IMG/VR virus record: IMGVR_UViG_3300043427_002112
Coordinates: 1-26,988 of that record
Origin: a virus
Reading direction: 5' to 3' (one strand)
Length of the DNA: 26,988 bases
Shown piece by piece: positions 19,509 to 26,988 of this stretch. Numbering within the stretch: the stretch's first letter is position 1; each line of letters begins with the position of its first letter. A program made the position numbers and the translations under genes. Under the pieces are notes generated by a model. That model was not told where the DNA came from. It ran no database searches and saw nothing but the letters and a program-made list of their open reading frames with translations.

Positions 19509-20806
19509 TAAAGTGCAAATCCCAATTTATCTTTTTTGGAATCATATCCATGCTTACTTCGTAATATCAAATTATTTAAAGTTTGACCTTCAACCCCATT
19601 TGCCCGCCTAATAGCAAATAAAGGAACTCCGGAGTTGAGAGATAAATTGACAAAAAATATCTCATTAGATAATGCTTTTTTTACAATATCAGTAAATTTA
19701 AATGAATGATTAGACTGCTTTGAGTAATTAACTATTAATTTTTCACATGCATATGAAATTTCATTCAGAGTTACTCTGACATTAGAGTAATCGCCACTTC
19801 TAATAAGACTAGACACTCGACTTACTCTAGATCTAAGTCTTTGATCTTCTTGTATAACATTCAGAAATAATTCTGGATTTGGGATTCTAGATGCACCATT
19901 AGCAAGCGTAGAAATTGAATTTGCCGCTTCTTGGCTCACTAATCCCAAAAATTCAGCACATTTTATTGGGCCCATAACCATACTATAATCATTAATCAGT
20001 TGCATAATTCTATATTCTGGGGAAGTTCTTATTTGATTTAGAAGTGTAGAATTTTGTTCAATCAGAGGAATTAAATCTCCAACTTTTAAAGTGTTGGAAG
20101 ATACTCCTTCAGATTTTGCAGAAACTTTAGTTTGTCTAACCATAGGGGGAGTTCCAGATATAATAATATAGTCAAGTAAAGGTTCATTTGATCGAGATGG
20201 GATATAAATTTTTGAATTAAAATTTATACCTAGATTATACGTCGTAAGTCCTCTTTTTATACAATAAATTGGACCTATACACTCACCAAAGTCATTTCTT
20301 ATTTGATCTAATGGAAAATCTGTCGTATCAAATTCCAAAACAGATTCTCCAGTATCTGCAAAATCTACTAAGGCAAGTAAGTATTCTTCCAATTCTCCAA
20401 CTATATCAGTTCTAGAAATAATAGAATTTTTGAGAGTAGTAATATAATTTGGTAAAGTAAATTCTTGATTTTGTAGTCCAAAAGATTGTGGTTTAAAAAT
20501 GCCTTCATACGCAGGTCGTCCAGGTTTTCTCAATCCATCAATTTGCACATAATAAACTTCTTCTTGAGGATTATAGGAATTCCCAAATTGAAATGCAATT
20601 CTATTTTGGTTCTGTTCCATTTGCCCAGAGAGGGAATCAATATAAATCACTTCCTCAGTCAAAGATGGATTTAAGTATCCAATACCTTGTTTACGACTTG
20701 TTGGATCATCAAAATACGCACTTCTTTTTCTAACAGTTGTTACAATATTTCCTCTACCCATCCAATGTTTTTTCCAATTATCAGATCCTTTAGTAGGTCT
20801 AGACAT
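19508..20806 (-). CDS. unknown 432-aa protein
   Basis: The ATG at 20806 begins MSRPTKGSDNWKKHWMGRGN; the longer reading runs into tRNA-Leu and is rejected. The protein is a mix of beta and helical segments without signal or membrane segment. Visible blocks: LNPSLTEEVIYIDSLSGQM, the sequence IRNDFGECIGPIYCIKRGL, and a helical second half (ISTLANGASRIPNPELFLNV). No family is recognised. The gene has a CTAAATA late core only 11 nt before the start and no Shine-Dalgarno, and it stands alone between tRNA-Leu and the head-type genes. A virion or DNA-associated protein is a guess. Confidence 0.7.
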   Translation of the reverse strand: MSRPTKGSDNWKKHWMGRGNIVTTVRKRSAYFDDPTSRKQGIGYLNPSLTEEVIYIDSLSGQMEQNQNRIAFQFGNSYNPQEEVYYVQIDGLRKPGRPAYEGIFKPQSFGLQNQEFTLPNYITTLKNSIISRTDIVGELEEYLLALVDFADTGESVLEFDTTDFPLDQIRNDFGECIGPIYCIKRGLTTYNLGINFNSKIYIPSRSNEPLLDYIIISGTPPMVRQTKVSAKSEGVSSNTLKVGDLIPLIEQNSTLLNQIRTSPEYRIMQLINDYSMVMGPIKCAEFLGLVSQEAANSISTLANGASRIPNPELFLNVIQEDQRLRSRVSRVSSLIRSGDYSNVRVTLNEISYACEKLIVNYSKQSNHSFKFTDIVKKALSNEIFFVNLSLNSGVPLFAIRRANGVEGQTLNNLILRSKHGYDSKKDKLGFAL

Positions 20807-20817
20807 TTTTTTAAAAA

Positions 20818-20824
20818 TATTTAG
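20818..20824 (-). promoter_or_regulatory. late-promoter core very close to the start codon
   Basis: Minus strand CTAAATA followed by TTTTTAAAAAAATGTC. With T4 spacing RNA would start only about 5 nt before the ATG at 20806. The core begins one base after the tRNA-Leu 3' end. Confidence 0.4.
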
Positions 20825-20905
20825 TGCCCAAGAGAGGACTCGAACCTCCACATCTTACGATATATGCTCCTAAGGCATACGTGGCTACCATTACACCACT
20901 TGGGC
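20825..20905 (-). tRNA. tRNA-Leu (anticodon TAG)
   Basis: An 81-nt minus-strand tRNA with acceptor stem GCCCAAG/CTTGGGC and discriminator A, anticodon stem-loop TATGCCTTAGGAGCATA (anticodon TAG, reading CUN), a long class-II variable arm around TATCGTAAGATG, and T-arm GGAGGTTCGAGTCCTC. No CCA encoded. Confidence 0.93.
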
Positions 20906-20907
20906 AA

Positions 20908-20981
20908 TGGAGATAATCGGACTCGAACCGATGACTTCATCCTTGCAAAGGATGCGCTACTACCAACTGAGCTATATCCCC
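20908..20981 (-). tRNA. tRNA-Ala (anticodon TGC)
   Basis: A 74-nt minus-strand cloverleaf with acceptor GGGGATA/TATCTCC that includes the G3:U70 pair, the main alanine identity element. Anticodon stem-loop CATCCTTTGCAAGGATG gives TGC, T-arm ATCGGTTCGAGTCCGAT, discriminator A. It is two bases from tRNA-Leu, so both are likely cut from one precursor. Confidence 0.96.
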
Positions 20982-20996
20982 AATAAAACCATTATA

Positions 20997-21404
20997 TCAC
21001 CGAATAGGCATAAGGTCAAATAGTTCTGGATGAAGATTTCCATACCTTCTCATTATTTCCCCTGCTTTTGCGTTTGCTTGATTTTCTGCAGAACTTCCAG
21101 CACGAGAACTTGAACTATTCGGACCCTTTTCCACCACCTGCTTATAATGAACGTATTCGTGAGCAACGGTTCTCAAAATATCCATCGGATGTCGATTAAT
21201 AACACTAACCTGAATTACATTTTTGTCGGTCATTAATCCAAATGCTCTCATTTTTTTAGAAAATTCAGCATCATCCATAAGTATGATTGGAATATCGTAA
21301 GTTAATCCTAATTGACTTTTTACATAAACAGTGAATCGTTTTAGAATCGCGCTAAATTCAATTTTTGTTGTGGGTCTTCCTAATCTCCTTCCAATCAAAG
21401 ACAT
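20997..21404 (-). CDS. HExxH zincin-like metallopeptidase candidate
   Basis: A 135-aa protein. Residues 79-89 contain TVAHEYVHYKQ, a HExxH zinc-binding and catalytic motif (H82, E83, H86), and the downstream SSAENQANAKAGE helix (E107 and E116) may provide the third ligand. The first half is a mixed alpha/beta region (FTVYVKSQLGLTYDIPIILM). It resembles small SprT/M48-like zincins, though short. It lies in the gp41-mazG unit and begins 13 nt after the 60-aa gene. Substrate unknown; prohead or host-protein proteolysis are possibilities. An AATAAATA core lies 10 nt before the start. Confidence 0.7.
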   Translation of the reverse strand: MSLIGRRLGRPTTKIEFSAILKRFTVYVKSQLGLTYDIPIILMDDAEFSKKMRAFGLMTDKNVIQVSVINRHPMDILRTVAHEYVHYKQVVEKGPNSSSSRAGSSAENQANAKAGEIMRRYGNLHPELFDLMPIR

Positions 21405-21414
21405 TTTTTTAAAA

Positions 21415-21422
21415 TATTTATT
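21415..21422 (-). promoter_or_regulatory. late-promoter core very close to the start codon of the zincin gene
   Basis: Minus strand AATAAATA, overlapping the stop codon of the 60-aa gene, followed by TTTTAAAAAAATGTCT. Only 10 nt separate it from the ATG at 21404, nearly the same layout as at 20818. Confidence 0.4.
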
Positions 21423-21600
21423 CTGGATTAATTACTGCACCAATCTTTTCATCAAGTTGTTGAATGACTTCACGAATATCAGAAATACGGGGAGGAACAC
21501 TTACTTCATCATAAGTATAACCTTTTTGGTTCTCAAAAAGAATTTGACGAACTGCAGCGGCAGTACGAACATCCATTTTAATAGATACGGATTTAGTCAT
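21418..21600 (-). CDS. unknown 60-residue protein
   Basis: ATG at 21600 overlaps the mazG stop by one base (TGATG), so it is translationally coupled. The 60-aa product begins MTKSVSIKMDVRTAAAVRQI and continues with a helix (SDIREVIQQLDEKIGAVI). Residues 8-22 could be a helix for protein or nucleic-acid contact. No family recognised; real gene status is supported by coupling. Confidence 0.6.
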   Translation of the reverse strand: MTKSVSIKMDVRTAAAVRQILFENQKGYTYDEVSVPPRISDIREVIQQLDEKIGAVINPE

Positions 21601-22010
21601 CAGATATCCCCCTCTTCACGATTTTCACTATAATATACATCAAAGAAACCGTCTGGATAACGCTTCATCAGTTTATCAATATTAGTCTGAATCACTTCAT
21701 CAAAAGAAACATCTAAAGCAATACACGCCTGTGCCACATACCACAGAGTATCTCCAAGTTCTTTAATCAGATGAGTACGAGTCTCATCATTCCAAGATTT
21801 ACCCTGAAATACCATCTTCTTCACAATCTCCATAAACTCACCACCTTCGGCATTAATACCAACAGCAGCAGTCAGAAGACGTTCAATATTTGCACCCTTC
21901 TCATCCAACTGAACCATACGGTCAGACAGAGCAAGAAAATCTTTGGATGCATCAGAAGTTACGGCATCTACAAAGTTTTGATATTTGTTAAAATCAACTC
22001 GTTGTGTCAT
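21600..22010 (-). CDS. mazG: MazG-type nucleotide pyrophosphohydrolase
   Basis: A 136-aa single-domain MazG protein. The EXXE...EXXD metal-binding signature is visible: EGGE at 55-58 with E61, then KELGDTLWYV with E84 and D87. MazG enzymes hydrolyse NTPs or dNTPs to NMP plus pyrophosphate; cyanophage MazG has been proposed to act on ppGpp and, in later biochemical work, on dNTPs. The ATG at 22010 overlaps the gp41 stop as ATGA, so it is expressed with the helicase, which fits a role in adjusting nucleotide pools during replication. Confidence 0.9.
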   Translation of the reverse strand: MTQRVDFNKYQNFVDAVTSDASKDFLALSDRMVQLDEKGANIERLLTAAVGINAEGGEFMEIVKKMVFQGKSWNDETRTHLIKELGDTLWYVAQACIALDVSFDEVIQTNIDKLMKRYPDGFFDVYYSENREEGDI

Positions 22011-23386
22011 GAAAATTTAAATCCCTCAAATGATTTTTTTGGTTTAGTATCTTCGTAATTATACTCCTCTTCTTGTCCAGAGTCAAGTATATCTTTTTGT
22101 GCGGTTTGTTCACAATCATATAATCGCATTTTAGCGCGGTCAATACCAAGAACAAAACGTTTATAAACCGTTGGGTCATTGTAACGATTCTTCAATTGTT
22201 TGACCATAATTTGATTTAATCCTTCAAGTTCTTCTGTACTAATAAGAGCAAACATAAGATCAGCAGTCGCAGGGAGACCAAAGGATTCGGAAGTATCAGT
22301 CAATTCAACGTCAGATGATCCAAAACCGCTTCTTGTTGTTTGTGTCGCACTCACAATCGGTACGTTAAACTCCACGGCGAGTCCACGAAGTTCCTCAGCA
22401 ATTGCCTTGATATATGAATAAGAATTAATGTTGCTGTTTCCTTTATATCTAGAAGAAGCACAAATATTCAGATAATCAATAAAGATGATATCAGGTCTAA
22501 ATGACTTCTTAAGAGCAAGTTCATTCAATAATCCCTTGAAATGACCTGAATGTGCGGAAGCAGTAGGATACTCTTTGATAATCAGAGTTCCTTGAGTTTT
22601 CTTCGCAATATTATTTACTTTATTCTCAAACATCTGGCGAGGTAAATCTACCAGTTGCTGAATAGGAACATTCAGGAGATTTGCGTCAATTCTTTCAGCA
22701 ATTCGCTCTTCCGCCATTTCGAGCGTAATGTACAGAACGTTCCGTCCTTGGAGCAAGACGGAGCTAGCCAAATGGCACATGAATAGAGACTTCCCGACGC
22801 CCGTACCAGCAAGAGCGATATTAAGAGTTTTGTTAGGGATCCCACCTTTCGTGATTTTGTTAAAATATTCAAGATCAAATTCAATTTTGTCCTCCTTTCT
22901 ATGATAGTATTCATACCTCTCTTCATAGTTATTTAAGTAATCGTGACCTACATTATTATCAAAAGAAACTGCTAAAGCATCGGACAAAATATGAGGAATC
23001 GCATCCCTACCTTTCTTATCGTCTTTTCCATCAGCAATATGAATTGATTCCATCAGAGCAAGATAAATCGCACGATCACGACACCACTTTTCAGTAGTGT
23101 CTAGCAACCAATTGTTATCTACAGGAGCATCATTTAGAGATTGCTGAATATCACGGATTTCTTTAATTTCAGTTTCGTTTAAGTCTTTTCTATTTTCAAT
23201 TTCAATAGCAAGTGCTTCGTGCGTAATTGAAGAACCATATTGAACAATAAATTGAACTATCTCCTCAAAAATAACTTTTTCAGTTCTTTGGTCGAAATAT
23301 TCTGGTTGAATAAAAGGAATAACTTTTCTTGCGTAATCTTCATTGAATATTAAATTTCTAAGAACTGTATGCTCAAGTCGTTCCAT
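22007..23386 (-). CDS. 41: replicative DNA helicase (T4 gp41/DnaB-like)
   Basis: A 459-aa DnaB-family helicase from the ATG at 23386; a longer reading would start at TTG/ATG near 23414 inside uvsX. Residues 1-150 are the helical N-terminal domain (MERLEHTVLRNLIFNEDYAR). The RecA-like ATPase domain holds Walker A GTGVGKS (194-200), Walker B FIDYLNIC, and an SATQTTRSGFGSSDVELTDTS region with the DnaB-type arginine and glutamine positions. It unwinds DNA 5'-3' at the fork and works with gp61. It overlaps uvsX by 14 nt. Confidence 0.95.
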   Translation of the reverse strand: MERLEHTVLRNLIFNEDYARKVIPFIQPEYFDQRTEKVIFEEIVQFIVQYGSSITHEALAIEIENRKDLNETEIKEIRDIQQSLNDAPVDNNWLLDTTEKWCRDRAIYLALMESIHIADGKDDKKGRDAIPHILSDALAVSFDNNVGHDYLNNYEERYEYYHRKEDKIEFDLEYFNKITKGGIPNKTLNIALAGTGVGKSLFMCHLASSVLLQGRNVLYITLEMAEERIAERIDANLLNVPIQQLVDLPRQMFENKVNNIAKKTQGTLIIKEYPTASAHSGHFKGLLNELALKKSFRPDIIFIDYLNICASSRYKGNSNINSYSYIKAIAEELRGLAVEFNVPIVSATQTTRSGFGSSDVELTDTSESFGLPATADLMFALISTEELEGLNQIMVKQLKNRYNDPTVYKRFVLGIDRAKMRLYDCEQTAQKDILDSGQEEEYNYEDTKPKKSFEGFKFS

Positions 23387-24377
23387 AGGAGAATTGCTGT
23401 TTCGCGGCAGCATCAAGTTGCTGCATTACTTCTTCGGTAAAATATTGCTCTGGATTTTTTAGAATCTCTTTTGCATAGAGTTTCTTACCATTCATTTCAT
23501 AACGACCAGCAACATTCTTCCACATTCCTGCTTCTTCACCAAGTTCAAGAAGACCATAATACTTATCAAGCCCTCTTTCATCATAATAAAGACGAACCTG
23601 AACTTCTTGATTTTCTTTACTTAAACGCGATTTTTGAGTTTTGCATCTAATAATATTTCCAACAACTTCAGCACCGTCCTTTTCTTTTGATTTGGAAAGA
23701 TAAATGATAGTTGATGATGCATATTGCAATCCAGATCCTCCCGACATTTGCTTTCCACCATATAAACTCATCGATTCATATGTATGATTTGTCACCAGCA
23801 TAGGAATCTTTGCTTGACCCAACTTAAGAGTTAGCATACGAAAAGCGCCTTTAATCAATTGCGCTTTAGTCATATCACGGGTATCTTTTTCAGCAAGAGC
23901 ATCGTTTATCTCTTTATTTGTCGAAAGCATTCCCAAAGAGTCGAGTACAAAAATACAAGGTTTCCTATCTTCTTCTTTAGTTTTGAGATAAATATCAACT
24001 GCTTTAAGTGTTTTTGTACGAAACTCCTCTACAGTTACTACATTGACAACCACCAAGCGAGTTGTGTCAATTCCTCTACTTTCCAGAAGGGATTTGGTGA
24101 TTGCAGCTTCAGTATCAAAATACAAACAATATCCAGTAGGATTATTATCAAGGAAATTTTTAACGACGGCGAGAGAGAAGAAAGTCTTACCTGTTGAACT
24201 CTCACCTGCGATTGCAGTAATCTTATTCCCAGATACGCCACCAAATATACTACCGGATACAAGAGCATTAAAAATGTACGAACCCGTATCCACAAAAGTT
24301 TCAGTCTCATCAATCTCTGAGGCAAGTTGGGTGTATTCTCCACCAATTTCTTTTACAATATCTTTAAGAAAGTCCAT
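23373..24377 (-). CDS. uvsX: RecA-like recombination protein UvsX
   Basis: A 334-aa phage recombinase that forms filaments on single-stranded DNA and drives strand exchange for repair and recombination-dependent replication. Walker A GESSTGKT lies at residues 58-65, Walker B-like CIFVLDSLG at 141-149, and a Gly-rich QMSGGSGLQYASS loop matches the UvsX DNA-binding loop region. Length is somewhat below T4 UvsX (391 aa) but usual for cyanophages. It follows gp43 after a 29-nt AT-rich gap and is upstream of gp41, as in related genomes. Confidence 0.96.
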   Translation of the reverse strand: MDFLKDIVKEIGGEYTQLASEIDETETFVDTGSYIFNALVSGSIFGGVSGNKITAIAGESSTGKTFFSLAVVKNFLDNNPTGYCLYFDTEAAITKSLLESRGIDTTRLVVVNVVTVEEFRTKTLKAVDIYLKTKEEDRKPCIFVLDSLGMLSTNKEINDALAEKDTRDMTKAQLIKGAFRMLTLKLGQAKIPMLVTNHTYESMSLYGGKQMSGGSGLQYASSTIIYLSKSKEKDGAEVVGNIIRCKTQKSRLSKENQEVQVRLYYDERGLDKYYGLLELGEEAGMWKNVAGRYEMNGKKLYAKEILKNPEQYFTEEVMQQLDAAAKQQFSYGTT

Positions 24378-24406
24378 AGTATTTAAGTAGTGTAATTAGT
24401 ATAGGA

Positions 24407-26908
24407 TTAAAAGAAGAAAGATTCAAGGTTAATAGTTTTTTCTACACTCCACCCAATTGTATCAAGAATTGTTCTAAGCGGTTCTATAAAACTCTTCTCA
24501 AATTGTAAGTCATAGTCTATGTATTTGTCAAGTCCAAGTTCTTTTGGAAATTCCTGAATAAATGATATTACATTTTCTTGAATGATATTAGGTTTTTTGA
24601 GAAAAATATATTTAACTTTTTCTCCGTTTTGAATTAATGAATATTTGTTTGTAAGATTTTTCTGTTTGACATAATGATTAAAAAGAAGTGCTCCACGAAT
24701 ATGAATGGGAGTTTTTTTAGCGTAAATGTCCGCAGAAGAATAATATTTACGAACATCAGAAGCAGTCCTAGGAAAAGCAACCTGTTCTGGTGGAAGGCTC
24801 TTGAACTCTTCACGGCAATTATCAATAAAGTTAATCATATCATCCTCAGACCCACTCATTAAAATCTTGAAGGAATCTTTCAGCATCTTGCGACAAGGTG
24901 CTGGTGTAGAAGATTTGATTGCCTCAATACCTTTAATTTTCAGTTTGGGTTCTTCATAACGGACACCTTCACTATCCCAGACGTTAAGAATGTATCGCTT
25001 CTTCGCAGTCCAAATACCACGCTCAGCGATACACTCTCGCTTCATAAACATCTTTTGGTCGTAGGCATTCACATAGTCAGCCAATTCTTGGTAAGAACTT
25101 TCAATATACTTTTCAAATTCCACTTGACAGACCTTATCAAGGAACGAAACAATGCTTTGAGTAGCTTTCTTTCTTCCCTTGAATACACTTTCAACCAGAG
25201 GACCCATATTGACATACAAAGAGTCAGTGTCAGAGGCAATAACATAATCCACGTCTCCTGTTTTAAGAATTTTATTCAAATAAGAATTCATCTTATTCAT
25301 AATCCACTGAATGGAGACCTGCCCCGACAGTGTGATTGCCTCAGCATTTGCGAGTTTGAAATATCTAAAATACTGATTGCCGATAGCACCATAAGCAGAG
25401 TTAAGTTGAATCTTACGTGCCATCTGAATATTATTACAGCGGGCAATTTCTTTGAGAAGTTGTTTATTCTTAGTCTTCTCATACTCTTGCTCTGCCGCAA
25501 GCATCTTCTTCTTAAATATTACACGTTCATTATAGATCTTTTCCATCAGTTCTGGAAGAAATCCACGAACGTCTTTACGGTACATAGCACCATTCGCACA
25601 TACCGCATAATCCTTATACATCTCAAAAGTCAATTCTTTATTCAAGACCCTATCAATTGTCACGGAAGGGTGCCTCTCATCCAAAAGGGTTTCTGGTGAG
25701 ATATTATACTGCATAATCAAGTGAGGATATAGTGAGTTCAAGTCAAAACTCACAACCCAATCATACTTTCCAGGAATAGGTTCTTTTACATAAGCGCCAG
25801 CATACTGAGATTCTTTGTCTGATCTTTCCTTTGGTGGAATGACAATATTTCTCTTTTTAAGATAATTGTAGATAATTGTATCCCACATACGAACTTGTGA
25901 AAATACATCAGCATAGTTCGCCTTAGCGTCATATGCCATCGTAATTGCAAGTTCAATCAGTTTCATCTTGTCTTCCATACGGTCAACAAGTTCTACATCA
26001 ACGATGTTGTATTCTACGAACTTCTGCCAACCTTTAGTATAGAAATCCTTAAAGGTATCAAACTCAGAGTGGTCTAGTTTTTTCTGCCCAAGTTCTACTT
26101 CGGCAATATAATCAAGACGATAAGATTCCTGTGCTTTATAAGTGAATTTCTTATAAAGATTCAAATAATCAAGTTGAGTAATACCACCAACATCATACGA
26201 AATATGCCTTCGTCCAGAAATATAAATTTCATTTTCAGTTACAAGACCCCAAGGAGAAAATCTTTTCATCAATTTTTCACCAAGAACTCTATCGAGGCGT
26301 CGAACCAAATATGGAATGTCATATAGTTCAATATTCCATCCAGTCACAACTTCCGGAATATTTGTTTCAACCATCCACCAGTTAATAAAGTCATTTAGTA
26401 AATCATATTCCGTTGAAAATGACCTGTAAATTACATTCTTCTGCTTATTTTGAAACGGTCCAAGACCCCAAGTGCGGATTTGCTTTGAAGAATAATCTTG
26501 AATTGTAATCAAGAGGATTTCTTCGGCAGCAGATTCTACATCAGGGAATCCATTCTCTGATGCGACCTCAATGTCAAGAGTGCTTACTTTAATTTTACTA
26601 ATGTCAAACTTAACTTCATCCTCTGGGTACATTTCAGAAATATACTGATAAATGTACTGAGTATTTCCACAAATTTTAAAGTTCTCTACATTTTCATACT
26701 TTTTGATAAACTCACGACAATCACGGACACACCCAGGTTGGATTGCCTCAACATATTCCCCCATTAAAGTTTTATATTTTGTTTTTTTATTGGAAGGGAC
26801 AAAAAGAGTCGGGTTAAACTTCTCACGGGTCATAAAATGCTCACCATTTTCACAACCACGTACCAAGAAGTGATCCCCGACCATTTGGACGTTAGTATAA
26901 AATCGCAT
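24407..26908 (-). CDS. 43: family B DNA polymerase (T4 gp43)
   Basis: An 833-aa replicative polymerase with 3'-5' exonuclease. Exo motifs: LDIEVASE (D112, E114), WNIELYDIPY (N192, D197), and YNIVDVE (Y300, D304). Polymerase motifs: A, DLNSLYPHLIM (D389); B, KIQLNSAYGAIGNQYF (K499, N503, Y506, G507); C, YVIASDTDSLYVN (D560, D562). The C-terminus (LESFFF) is hydrophobic, consistent with binding to the sliding clamp. T4 gp43 has 898 aa; this shorter form is usual for cyanophages. The ORF is intact, with no intein or split. The ATG at 26908 overlaps the upstream stop by one base (TAATG). Confidence 0.98.
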   Translation of the reverse strand: MRFYTNVQMVGDHFLVRGCENGEHFMTREKFNPTLFVPSNKKTKYKTLMGEYVEAIQPGCVRDCREFIKKYENVENFKICGNTQYIYQYISEMYPEDEVKFDISKIKVSTLDIEVASENGFPDVESAAEEILLITIQDYSSKQIRTWGLGPFQNKQKNVIYRSFSTEYDLLNDFINWWMVETNIPEVVTGWNIELYDIPYLVRRLDRVLGEKLMKRFSPWGLVTENEIYISGRRHISYDVGGITQLDYLNLYKKFTYKAQESYRLDYIAEVELGQKKLDHSEFDTFKDFYTKGWQKFVEYNIVDVELVDRMEDKMKLIELAITMAYDAKANYADVFSQVRMWDTIIYNYLKKRNIVIPPKERSDKESQYAGAYVKEPIPGKYDWVVSFDLNSLYPHLIMQYNISPETLLDERHPSVTIDRVLNKELTFEMYKDYAVCANGAMYRKDVRGFLPELMEKIYNERVIFKKKMLAAEQEYEKTKNKQLLKEIARCNNIQMARKIQLNSAYGAIGNQYFRYFKLANAEAITLSGQVSIQWIMNKMNSYLNKILKTGDVDYVIASDTDSLYVNMGPLVESVFKGRKKATQSIVSFLDKVCQVEFEKYIESSYQELADYVNAYDQKMFMKRECIAERGIWTAKKRYILNVWDSEGVRYEEPKLKIKGIEAIKSSTPAPCRKMLKDSFKILMSGSEDDMINFIDNCREEFKSLPPEQVAFPRTASDVRKYYSSADIYAKKTPIHIRGALLFNHYVKQKNLTNKYSLIQNGEKVKYIFLKKPNIIQENVISFIQEFPKELGLDKYIDYDLQFEKSFIEPLRTILDTIGWSVEKTINLESFFF

Positions 26909-26988
26909 TAGGCAGTTAGTTCAAGATACTTTTCAACAATTTCAGGTTTAGGGTCAACGATAGTAAGAATACTATCAGAATGAATCAT
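26908..26988 (-). CDS. C-terminal end of an unidentified gene upstream of gp43
   Basis: The last 26 codons, beginning with an ATG exactly at the window edge, read MIHSDSILTIVDPKPEIVEK and end YLELTA, then TAA overlapping the gp43 start. The true start is probably outside the window. In T4, regA lies upstream of gene 43, but this short tail does not allow identification. Confidence 0.5.
   Translation of the reverse strand: MIHSDSILTIVDPKPEIVEKYLELTA

Noticed and set aside
24378-24390. late promoter for uvsX (CTTAAATA before the ATG)
   Set aside because: Two changes from the core and only a few bases from the start codon; uvsX is expected to be transcribed earlier with gp43.
25055-25699. 214-codon plus-strand open frame inside the DNA polymerase gene
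   Set aside because: It lies fully antisense to conserved gp43 motifs, has no ribosome-binding site or promoter and a composition expected from reversed coding sequence.
1-26988. CRISPR array, transposon or integrase/attachment site
   Set aside because: No regularly spaced repeats, no transposase or integrase ORF and no terminal inverted repeats were seen; mobility here is by homing endonucleases.
1-26988. photosynthesis or carbon-metabolism host genes (psbA, psbD, hli, talC)
   Set aside because: None of the ORFs matches these families; they may lie elsewhere in the genome.

Overview
The window reads as part of the genome of a T4-like myovirus. The most likely host is a marine picocyanobacterium (Synechococcus or Prochlorococcus). 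The T4 replication core is intact: gp43 DNA polymerase, UvsX, gp41 helicase, gp61 primase, NrdA and NrdB. A phage-type MazG sits among these genes, there are two tRNA clusters, and several head/virion-type proteins look like those of marine T4-like phages. DNA is AT-rich by eye and tightly packed, with ATGA and TAATG overlaps. No photosynthesis gene lies in the window, so the cyanophage assignment rests on the gene set and remembered family resemblance, not on a search.

Layout: nearly everything is on the minus strand, so transcription runs from high to low coordinates. From 26988 down: the tail of an unidentified gene, gp43, uvsX, gp41, mazG, a 60-aa protein, a HExxH zincin-like protein, tRNA-Ala and tRNA-Leu (about 20.8-27 kb). 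Next comes a block of virion/unknown genes (14.4-20.8 kb): a 432-aa unknown, a nucleotidylyltransferase-domain protein with a T4-style capsid-targeting N-terminus, a 471-aa charged protein with an EF-hand-like loop, a small membrane protein, an Ig-like surface protein and three small proteins. Then gp61, nrdA, a GIY-YIG homing endonuclease, nrdB, a second GIY-YIG endonuclease and two small genes (7.9-14.4 kb), followed by a large repetitive virion-type protein and a SegE-like GIY-YIG gene (5.8-7.9 kb). A cell-wall cassette (4.3-5.8 kb) holds a C39-like peptidase and a GH24 lysozyme. A plus-strand island of five small genes including a staphylococcal-nuclease-like protein (3.4-4.3 kb) interrupts the pattern. 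Then come a secreted tail-lysozyme-like protein, three small unknowns, an Hc1-like basic protein, and tRNA-Arg, tRNA-Asn, an HNH endonuclease, tRNA-Thr and tRNA-Gly (0-3.2 kb).

How it works together: the replication and nucleotide genes form the DNA-synthesis machinery; MazG and ribonucleotide reductase adjust nucleotide pools; tRNAs supplement translation; virion and wall-hydrolase genes serve assembly and lysis. Strong T4-type late-promoter cores (TATAAATA and variants) are scattered between these units.

The most notable signals are: (1) all four homing-endonuclease-type genes have their own late-promoter core 21-24 nt before the start codon, and for the two GIY-YIG genes flanking nrdB that promoter lies inside the loop of a perfect 11- or 12-bp hairpin, so late transcripts would escape the hairpin while read-through transcripts would not; (2) terminators elsewhere are fused to late promoters in the same spirit; (3) a predicted nucleotidylyltransferase begins with what looks like a cleavable capsid-targeting sequence, suggesting an enzyme packaged inside the head.
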